Part shown: in pieces, positions 56,158-64,000 of the stretch
Layout: every line of letters begins with the position of its first letter
Numbering within the stretch: position 1 is the first letter of the stretch
NCBI GenBank assembly: GCA_018401745.1
Contig: JAGYJY010000022.1
Coordinates: 62,001-126,000, forward strand
Length of the DNA stretch: 64,000 nt
Direction of reading: 5' to 3'
Origin: Pirellulales bacterium
GTDB taxonomy: Bacteria > Planctomycetota > Planctomycetia > Pirellulales > UBA1268
Notes under the pieces: model-generated
What the model saw: only the letters and a program-made list of their open reading frames with translations
The model's database searches: none
Told to the model about the DNA's origin: nothing
Position numbers and translations under genes: made by a program

Positions 56158-56401
56158 AAGCGAGGGGTGAGCCCGGGGCTGACCCTCCGGCGTATAGGAG
56201 CGAGCGACGCCCGGAGGGCCAAAGCGAAGCGGATATCCGAGCGAGCGAGGGCCTGGAGGGCCCGCAGTGAGCGTCCGGAGGGGCAGCCCCGGGCTCACCC
56301 CGAGCGACCCACCCCAAAGCGCAGCGGATGTCCGAGCGAGCGAGGGCCTGGAGGGCCCGCAGTGAGCGTCCGGAGGGGCAGCCCCGGGCTCACCCCGAGC
56401 G
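56158..56401 (+). repeat. Family B long inverted repeat plus a second right half
   Basis: 56158-56306 is a near copy of the 28784 element with a 27-bp inverted repeat at its ends; from about 56320 the right half (from AGCGCAGCGGATGTCCGAGC to CACCCCGAGC) is repeated. The second copy ends 18 bases before the ABC transporter stop codon region at 56420. Confidence 0.8.
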
Positions 56402-56419
56402 GCCCACCCCAAGGCGGCC

Positions 56420-58432
56420 TCACGCCGCCTGCAGCTGCTCGGCAGGCCGCTTGATGAGTTTGCCGTGCTCGACGGTGACGATCGAGTCGGCCAGGGCAAG
56501 GGTGCTCGCGCGATGGGTGATCATGATCACCGTACGGTTCTCAACATACTGAGCGAGCGCCTCGTGGATCAGCCGTTCGCTCTCCACGTCAATCTGGCTG
56601 GTGGCCTCGTCGAGCACGAGGATCTCAGCATCCCGCAGGAACGCGCGGGCGAGAGCGATTCGCTGCCGCTGACCGCCGGAGAGACGGTAGCCGCTCGGGC
56701 CCACCATCGTCTTGTAGCCCTGCGGGAAGTTGGAGATGAACTCGTGGGCGTGGGCCTTGCGGGCGGCTTCCTCGATTTCCTCAGGCGTGGCATCCCAGCG
56801 GCCGTAGCGGATGTTGTATTCGATGGTTTCGTTGAAGAGCTCGGTCTGCTGGGTGACCATCGCGATTCGGCGGCGAAGGTCGTAGATCGAGAGCTCGGTC
56901 AGTGGCACGCCATCGAGCGTGACGGCGCCCTTGGTGGGATCGTAGAAGCGGCAGATCAGGTTGATCAGCGTGCTCTTGCCGCCGCCGTTGGGGCCCACAA
57001 TCGCCACCCGTTCGCCAAAGGCGATTTTCAGGTCGACGTTCTTGAGCACCGTGTCGATGCCGTCGTAGGAGAAGGAGACGTTTTCCAAGCGAATCTCACG
57101 GTGAGGCGAGGGCAGCTGCTTTGGGGCGGCGGCCTCCGTGAGCTTCGAGGGGGTGTCGAGCAGGTCGTAGAGGGCGGTTGCGGCGACGGTGCCAAGATTC
57201 AGGCCGGTGAAGATGCCCGAGAGCTTGCGAACCGGATCGCTAGCACCGATCAGCATGCCGAAAAACACCATGATGCCGGGAACGGTCATCGGCCGCTCGG
57301 TCATCGTGATCCCGAAGATCTGCGTCTCCTGGTTGATCACGAGCCAGGCGCCGACGGCAATCGAGGTGGCCACCATGCCGATGCCGAGGATCTCCGTGAT
57401 CGGGTTGGCCAGCGTGAAGTAGAAGGTGTGCCGCAGCCCCATCTTCATCATGTGCTTGGTGCAGTCGCGAAACCGCTCTTTTTCAAAGTTCTCCATCGTG
57501 TAGGCCTGCACCGTGAGCACGTTGCCGAGAGCTTCGAAGAGCACATGGTGGAAGCCCAGCGCCTGATTGAGAACGTTCTTTGACACGCCGCGGATCTGCC
57601 GGTTGAGCCAGACCATCAGGAAGCCAACGACCGGGGCGAGTGTCAGGCAGGCGAGCGTCAGCTGCCAGCTGATCAGCCAGGCGCCGCCAAGGCAGGCGAG
57701 AATCTTCAGCGGTTCGGTGACGGCTCCGCCGTACACGCTGGTGATGCCGCCAGCGAGCATATCGGTGGTGTGCGTGACCTGGGCCATGAAGCCGGCAGAG
57801 CCACGGGTCATAAACTGCGAGCGGTCGAGCTCCAAGGCTTTGTCGAAGATTTTCAGCCGAATGTTGCGGCTGATGTTCATAGCCACCCAGCCGACGAGCA
57901 TAGCGCTGGAAAGGAGAAACACATGCTTCAAGAAGGTGCTGAAGACGACAAACCCGACCACCAGAAGCACCGTCTGAAACGGATCGCTCGGTAGCCATGC
58001 CTCAAGCCATGGCTTGAGCTTTTCCGCGGCCATGGAGGTGGCTCGCTCAGCCTGAAGCTCGAGCGAGAGCCGATCGATTTCCGCCTGCGCCGTCACACGG
58101 GCAGCTTCGTCGAGCACCCCATCGGCCAGCTGCTGTTGCAGTTCGGCGACACGGGCATCGCCGCTCTCGATGGTGACGTGGGCCGTCTCCAGCCGCTTCT
58201 CATTCCAGTTTTGCAGCGACTCACCATTGAGGGTGACCTCAATGATCGGGAAGAGGGCCGCAATGTTGGCTCCCCAGAGTGCTGCCACGCCAGCGGAGCA
58301 CAAAAAGGCGGCCATCAGAATCGGCCAGAACTTCGATGCATCCCGAAGGGCTCGTGCCAGGGCACCGATGCCAGAACTCTTCTTGGCACCGGGAGTTTGG
58401 GAAAGCATGGTAGGAGCGGCGACGTCGGTCAT
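56420..58432 (-). CDS. ABC exporter, fused membrane and ATPase domains (MsbA-like)
   Basis: 670 residues from the ATG at 58432; the frame is open to 58735 but that part is not convincing. The N-terminal half is a type-1 exporter membrane domain, with the intracellular loop FEALGNVLTVQAYTMENFEKERF typical of MsbA-like lipid or drug exporters. The ATPase half shows Walker A GPNGGGKST, Q-loop TQQTELF, signature LSGGQRQRIALARA, Walker B ILVLDEATS and the His switch ITHR. Unusually, between the first and second membrane segments is a ~100-residue loop with coiled-coil character (ARVAELQQQLADG, LSLELQAERATSM), much longer than in MsbA. Probably works as a homodimer; cargo unknown. Confidence 0.92.
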   Translation of the reverse strand: MTDVAAPTMLSQTPGAKKSSGIGALARALRDASKFWPILMAAFLCSAGVAALWGANIAALFPIIEVTLNGESLQNWNEKRLETAHVTIESGDARVAELQQQLADGVLDEAARVTAQAEIDRLSLELQAERATSMAAEKLKPWLEAWLPSDPFQTVLLVVGFVVFSTFLKHVFLLSSAMLVGWVAMNISRNIRLKIFDKALELDRSQFMTRGSAGFMAQVTHTTDMLAGGITSVYGGAVTEPLKILACLGGAWLISWQLTLACLTLAPVVGFLMVWLNRQIRGVSKNVLNQALGFHHVLFEALGNVLTVQAYTMENFEKERFRDCTKHMMKMGLRHTFYFTLANPITEILGIGMVATSIAVGAWLVINQETQIFGITMTERPMTVPGIMVFFGMLIGASDPVRKLSGIFTGLNLGTVAATALYDLLDTPSKLTEAAAPKQLPSPHREIRLENVSFSYDGIDTVLKNVDLKIAFGERVAIVGPNGGGKSTLINLICRFYDPTKGAVTLDGVPLTELSIYDLRRRIAMVTQQTELFNETIEYNIRYGRWDATPEEIEEAARKAHAHEFISNFPQGYKTMVGPSGYRLSGGQRQRIALARAFLRDAEILVLDEATSQIDVESERLIHEALAQYVENRTVIMITHRASTLALADSIVTVEHGKLIKRPAEQLQAA

Positions 58433-58761
58433 GCCTCTGGTGAGCCTCAAATGGTGCGAGAGGAAGATGGGGAGGGGAGACGGTAGAGGCAAACGCTCTG
58501 CCGAATCAAGGGCGAAGCGAGTGCAAGCCGAGCCTGCCGGGCATTCGCCCGCCTCGTGCGAGAGGGTATCGGCACCTGACGGCGGCCACCCCACGAGCCC
58601 GCCACGAGGACTGCCTGCAAAAACCAGGTTTCCTGCGAACACCAGGAACGCTGCGGACTCCCGGAGAAAGGCAAAAACGACACAGCACAGGTAGAAAAAT
58701 GCCGCCGCGGAAAGTGGCGCAAACGAGGCAAGCACAGGCTCGGAGGTGCTCGGCGCGCCGG
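58433..58761. other. Intergenic region upstream of the ABC exporter
   Basis: 329 bases between the exporter start and the folD stop. An open frame continues upstream from the exporter to 58735 but its translation is low-complexity and Arg/Cys rich. It presumably contains the exporter promoter. None of the A-D repeats is present. Confidence 0.5.
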
Positions 58762-59703
58762 TCAGCCGCCGCGGCGGTGCCCGATGCGGATCTCCGCCGC
58801 CAAGAGCGTGTTGGCTAGCAGCATCGCCACCGTCAGGGGCCCGACCCCGCCGGGCACAGGTGAGATCCAGCCGGCAATGGCTCGCACTGCTGCAAAGTCG
58901 ACGTCACCAACGAGCCGGCCCTTGCCGGTTGCCGGATCGACGACCCGGTTGATGCCCACATCAACCACCGCAGCCCCTGGCTTGACCATGTCCGCCGTGA
59001 TCAGCTCCGGACGTCCAACCGCAGCGACGAGAATATCAGCGGTGCGGGTGATCTCAGCGAGCCCTGCCGAACGGGAGTGGCAGATCGTGACCGTGGCATC
59101 GCCACCGGTGCCACGGGAGGCCAGCAGCAGCGCCAGGGGCTTGCCCACGATATCGCTGCGGCCAACGATGACGGCATGCTTGCCGGCAGTTTCAACGCCC
59201 GCATCGATCAGCATCCGTTGCACCCCTGCAGCTGTGCAGGGCACAAACCGAGGCCGCCCCTGAGAGAGCAGGCCGGCGTTCTCCGGATGAAAACCGTCGA
59301 CATCCTGATCAGGCGGCACAGCGTCGAGCACCGCCCGCTCGTCAACCTGGTCTGGAAGGGGCAGCTGCACCAGGATTCCGTCGGCGGGGCCGTGCTCCTC
59401 GGCAGCGATCCGCCGAATCAGGTCGACCAGCTCAGCAGTCACCACACTGTCGTCGACCCGCACCACCTCTGAATCGATGCCCACCCGAGCCGCCGCCTGC
59501 TGCTTGCTCTTCACATAGGAGGCACTCGCCGCGACGTCGCCCACGAGCACGACCACCAGCCGGGGGCGACGTTTGCAGACATCGACAAACGTTTCCACTT
59601 CGGCGGTGAGGCTCGCCTCGATGCGGCTGGCCAGGGCCTTGCCGTCCAGGATGGCAGCCTGGGGATGAGGGGCTTCGGCTGCTGCTTCTGCTCCCTGTGT
59701 CAT
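58762..59703 (-). CDS. folD: Bifunctional methylenetetrahydrofolate dehydrogenase / methenyltetrahydrofolate cyclohydrolase
   Basis: 313 residues from the ATG at 59703, which overlaps the stop of the upstream gene (ATGA); an ATG seven codons earlier is less likely. Interconverts methylene-, methenyl- and formyl-tetrahydrofolate with NADP. SYVKSKQQAA holds the active-site Lys, ILVQLPLP and GRSDIVGKPLALLL are the two family signatures, and it ends PVPGGVGPLTVAMLLANT. It is the last gene of an apparent operon beginning at pyrG, so nucleotide and one-carbon metabolism are linked. Confidence 0.95.
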   Translation of the reverse strand: MTQGAEAAAEAPHPQAAILDGKALASRIEASLTAEVETFVDVCKRRPRLVVVLVGDVAASASYVKSKQQAAARVGIDSEVVRVDDSVVTAELVDLIRRIAAEEHGPADGILVQLPLPDQVDERAVLDAVPPDQDVDGFHPENAGLLSQGRPRFVPCTAAGVQRMLIDAGVETAGKHAVIVGRSDIVGKPLALLLASRGTGGDATVTICHSRSAGLAEITRTADILVAAVGRPELITADMVKPGAAVVDVGINRVVDPATGKGRLVGDVDFAAVRAIAGWISPVPGGVGPLTVAMLLANTLLAAEIRIGHRRGG

Positions 59704-60674
59704 CGGTTGGCCCAGGCTTTCCACTGCTGCTCCAGGTCGTCGCCGTCGACATCCCCGCCGTGAAACACGAAGCGGTACCGCAGCGTCAGGTCGTCACCCG
59801 CCGGCAGCGTGTATCCCCCTGGCTCGCTGGCGCTTGCATCGAAGTGCTTGATGCCGAATGGGTTGGCAGTAAAGAGGCCGTAGTCGCGGGCATGCCAGCG
59901 GGCGGGATGCCGCAGATTTTCGGGATGATCAAACAGGGCAATACCCACCGGCACCCCCTCGATCTCACCGTAGTAGTCGACCCAGCGAGCTCGCTTGCCC
60001 CAGGCCTCACCATCGGCGAGGCCTTCCGAGGTACGGATGTGGCCAGCGGCGCCCTCAGATCCAGAGCCATCTTTGAGCTGCAGTGGCGTGCGAACGCGGA
60101 TCGCCATCGTGCCTTCCTTGGTGTCGCCGAAGTGCACCTCGCCCTCGCTGGCGTGAAGCGTGACCTCAACGTCGATCGTCCGCTCCGATGCATCACCAGC
60201 AAACACAAACCGCCTGGTATCCGTGAGCACCACGCTCCCGTCGGGGGCTGTCCAGGCGTTTTCGGTGGCGATCACGCCATCCTCGCAGACGGGCATCGCC
60301 CGCTGCACAATCCGCGGGCTGCGGCCCTGGTCGTCGGGGCGATGCGCCCAGAAGTCAACGCCATTGACTTCGTCATGGGTAAACCAGAGCGACTCATGAT
60401 GCACATGGTCCGTGGCCTCACCGGCAACACCCTTTTCCACGGGATACGACCTGGTCATCGGCACGCCACTGGGGCCCATCACCGGGTAGAGAATCGGCTT
60501 GGCGTAGCCGCGAAAGATATACGACGTAAACGGCTTGCCACCGAGCAGCACATCGACCCGATCGTCGTGCTTCGTCAAGGTCACTTCAGCAGCAGCAGCC
60601 GAAAGGCCTGCCAGCCCACTCACCGCAACCGCGATCCCACACACTGCTGCCGCGGCTTTTGCCCATGTCGCCAT
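59700..60674 (-). CDS. Secreted PmoA-family (DUF6807) protein
   Basis: 324 residues with an N-terminal signal peptide ending around AAAAE. HVHHESLWFTHDEVNGVDFW and GIALFDHPENLRHPARWHARDYGLFTANPFG are the defining motifs of this family, annotated PmoA or DUF6807 and abundant in planctomycetes. Despite the name it is not particulate methane monooxygenase; the protein is beta-rich and the function is unknown. It starts 45 bases after the DUF1844 gene and overlaps folD, so it seems to be part of the pyrG operon. Confidence 0.88.
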   Translation of the reverse strand: MATWAKAAAAVCGIAVAVSGLAGLSAAAAEVTLTKHDDRVDVLLGGKPFTSYIFRGYAKPILYPVMGPSGVPMTRSYPVEKGVAGEATDHVHHESLWFTHDEVNGVDFWAHRPDDQGRSPRIVQRAMPVCEDGVIATENAWTAPDGSVVLTDTRRFVFAGDASERTIDVEVTLHASEGEVHFGDTKEGTMAIRVRTPLQLKDGSGSEGAAGHIRTSEGLADGEAWGKRARWVDYYGEIEGVPVGIALFDHPENLRHPARWHARDYGLFTANPFGIKHFDASASEPGGYTLPAGDDLTLRYRFVFHGGDVDGDDLEQQWKAWANR

Positions 60675-60719
60675 GCTCAGCCCTCCCCTGTGAAGCTCAA
60701 TCCCGTCGAGGGAGCGGTC

Positions 60720-61091
60720 TCACTGACCGCTCATGTCGTCAGCGCCCTCATCACCCTCGACCACCATCGGGGCCACTGGCGACGACTGCTCGAGCGTAAA
60801 CTGCATGCGAAGCTGGTGCAGGATTTCTTCAAACAGCTTCGACTCGTCCTGCGTGCGGTTGCCCGCTGTCTTGACTTCAAGCATCGCGATTGTGTCGATG
60901 AAGTGCCGGGCGCTGGGCAGATTGCGGATCGGCTTGCCCGTGATCGGGTTGGGCACTCGGCCGAGGGCCATCAGAGCCTGCGTGAAAAGCGTCTGCACGT
61001 GAAAATCGAGTGTCGCCGGCGGCGTTTCACCGGCGGCAGCAGCCAGCTTTTCGATCAGCTCTTCTGGAGACAGTTCGGCATCGTCACTCAT
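60720..61091 (-). CDS. DUF1844 domain-containing protein
   Basis: 123 residues, small and helical. DFHVQTLFTQALMALGRVPNP and ARHFIDTIAMLEVKTAGNRTQDE are the hallmark of DUF1844, a family of unknown function conserved in planctomycetes, deltaproteobacteria and others. The protein has acidic ends and no membrane segment. It begins three bases after the pyrG stop, so it is almost certainly co-transcribed with it. Confidence 0.92.
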   Translation of the reverse strand: MSDDAELSPEELIEKLAAAAGETPPATLDFHVQTLFTQALMALGRVPNPITGKPIRNLPSARHFIDTIAMLEVKTAGNRTQDESKLFEEILHQLRMQFTLEQSSPVAPMVVEGDEGADDMSGQ

Positions 61092-61094
61092 CGC

Positions 61095-62855
<1,761 letters not shown>

Positions 62856-63782
62856 TCACCCTGCAGGCTTCACCGGAACCAGCGGCGGATCGGCCGACTG
62901 CGGGATCGTCGGTTCCCTGAGCACGGGAGCCGGCTGCGGCACCGTGGGAACAGGCTGCGGCATCGGCTGCAGGATGCCAGGGGCCGGCGGAGGAGTCGTG
63001 CTGGGGGCGGGAACCACGACCTGTCCAGGAACCGTGGTGACGGCGGGAACCTGAACCTGCACCGCCGATCGTGTGTTGAGGTCCACCACCAGCTGCACCA
63101 CCTCCGGGCGAACTGCCAGCCCTCGATTGTTGAAGACGTCGTCTGGCGTCACCCCGAAGCGGCCGTAGAGCCTGGCGTTGGCGTCGTTGTCGATGGCGAT
63201 GTCGGCCCCGGAGACCGAGACGCCGAGAAAAAGCCCTCGGCTGCGGGCGTAGGAGTAGATTTCTGCCCCCAGACGGGCGTCGGTTCCGGCATTGGCCTGT
63301 CGGCCGATCGGCCCCAGCGCTACCGAAGCGTCGGCCCCGAGGGTCACCTTGCTGCCCCGCAGCAGGTTTTGCAGGCTCTGCGGCGTGGCAAAAACCAACA
63401 CGATGTCGGCCGCCTGCACGCCCACCTGGAATCCCAGGCTTCCCCCTCCCATGGCGCACATCGCCGGCGGGCTCCAGGAGCGGTCGGCGTTGCGGACCAC
63501 AAACACCCCCTTGCCGTAGTTGCCGGCAAAGATGAAGCCGCCTTTGATCATGTTCGGGAAAATCGCAATTCCCTCGGCTCGGGCGAGCATTCCCGCGGGG
63601 ATCGACTCGATCTGCAGGCCGCAAAACTGATCGAGGGTGGCTCGGGAAGCGTTGATCGTCTGCACTTCCTGCACCGCCGGATCAAGCTGCACCTGACCGC
63701 GAGCAGGGCTGGCGGAAAACGGGCTCGCGGCGGCGAAGGCCGCGAGAACAGCAATCAGGCAGAGGGGCTGCGGGCAACGCAT
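62856..63782 (-). CDS. Secreted SYLF-domain (Ysc84-like) lipid-binding protein
   Basis: 308 residues from the ATG at 63782, giving a clean signal peptide (MRCPQPLCLIAVLAAFAAAS); a start seven codons upstream is possible. The SYLF domain covers about residues 45-225: IPAGMLARAEGIAIFPNMIKGGFIFAGNYGKGV, SLGFQVGVQAADIVLVF and GLFLGVSVSGADIAID. SYLF domains bind phosphoinositides in eukaryotes; in bacteria the role is unclear. The last ~70 residues are Pro-rich and may span the envelope or be disordered. It stands alone between pyrG and a divergent gene. Confidence 0.88.
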   Translation of the reverse strand: MRCPQPLCLIAVLAAFAAASPFSASPARGQVQLDPAVQEVQTINASRATLDQFCGLQIESIPAGMLARAEGIAIFPNMIKGGFIFAGNYGKGVFVVRNADRSWSPPAMCAMGGGSLGFQVGVQAADIVLVFATPQSLQNLLRGSKVTLGADASVALGPIGRQANAGTDARLGAEIYSYARSRGLFLGVSVSGADIAIDNDANARLYGRFGVTPDDVFNNRGLAVRPEVVQLVVDLNTRSAVQVQVPAVTTVPGQVVVPAPSTTPPPAPGILQPMPQPVPTVPQPAPVLREPTIPQSADPPLVPVKPAG

Positions 63783-63958
63783 GGCGATTCCTTTCGCGTA
63801 CATGGAGCCGAAAGTCTATCCACCCCAGCCCCACAGGGTCGATTCCAGTTGCGGACTTTTCCTGCGGTTTCTCGGCAGGCTGTCTGCATTTGGGCAGATC
63901 TGGCGTATCCTGATGTTTCTTCCCGACGGTCCGACTCCCCGCGTCCCGCTGCATCCTG

Positions 63959-64000
63959 ATGACCCAGCCCACCGCCGACATCCGCATCGAGAGCCTTGAG
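63959..64000 (+). CDS. Start of an unidentified gene, possibly an ABC transporter ATPase
   Basis: An ATG at 63959 opens a frame that runs to the window edge (14 codons, MTQPTADIRIESLE). The form is like the first residues of ABC ATPases, but too little is present to be sure. It is divergent from the SYLF gene, with about 175 bases between them. Confidence 0.4.
   Translation, partial: MTQPTADIRIESLE

Noticed and set aside
58433..58735. N-terminal extension of the ABC exporter
   Set aside because: Low-similarity, Cys/Phe-rich translation; the ATG at 58432 precedes a normal exporter N-terminus.

Overview
The window is GC-rich bacterial chromosome and looks like a planctomycete, probably Pirellulales-like. 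The evidence is gene content: a DUF1501 protein, an arylsulfatase with the C-x-P-x-R motif, a PmoA/DUF6807 protein, a Tat-exported Gfo/Idh/MocA oxidoreductase, large Ser/Thr kinases, a PilM locus rich in Gly/Met, and a SYLF lipid-binding protein. This is inferred from families, not from a marker gene. I saw no rRNA, tRNA, CRISPR array, phage or transposase gene.

Layout. 1-5.8 kb: end of a DUF1501 gene, a serine hydrolase-sulfatase fusion, and a kinase-PAS-GAF protein. 5.8-8.8 kb (minus): a tripartite tricarboxylate transporter, TctC-TctB fusion plus TctA, each with a reading-frame break. 9.0-10.7 kb: acetolactate synthase. 10.7-19.1 kb (minus): a four-gene PilM/N/O-like operon whose proteins carry long Met-Gly-Ser tracts. 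19.5-23.6 kb: a GH38-like protein, cytidylate kinase and a PlsC acyltransferase. 23.6-26.6 kb (minus): a 1,006-residue secreted protein split by two frameshifts. 26.9-28.3 kb: a kinase with a degenerate receiver domain. 29.1-38.9 kb: an ATP-grasp / alpha-E / transglutaminase-DUF2126 / ATP-grasp-alpha-E cluster, a predicted but uncharacterised peptide-type system, coupled to the ribosome GTPase gene der. 39.2-52.6 kb: a six-gene operon (Gfo/Idh, alanine dehydrogenase, MtnA, acyl carrier protein, AMP-dependent ligase, ketoacyl reductase) present twice in direct tandem with a constant 6,744-bp offset. 53.0-55.9 kb: Rrf2 regulator and cysH (minus), divergent from rhaB. 56.4-62.7 kb (minus): an ABC exporter and the pyrG-DUF1844-PmoA-like-folD operon. 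62.9-64 kb: a SYLF protein and the first codons of another gene.

The intergenic regions after 3.55, 28.3, 38.9, 45.9, 52.6 and 55.9 kb are islands of interspersed repeats. The most striking (family A) is a 71-bp element that folds without a spare base into a cloverleaf: a 16-bp outer stem around three hairpins. Family B is a large inverted repeat, C an inverted-repeat-like element, D a 22-bp tandem repeat. These islands bound both copies of the tandem duplication and are the likely recombination substrate.

Caution on sequence quality: seven single-base frame breaks lie between 6.8 and 24.9 kb and none were noticed in the rest. Some hit genes expected to be essential (plsC), so several may be sequencing errors. 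Frameshifted genes are given here as single features spanning both parts.
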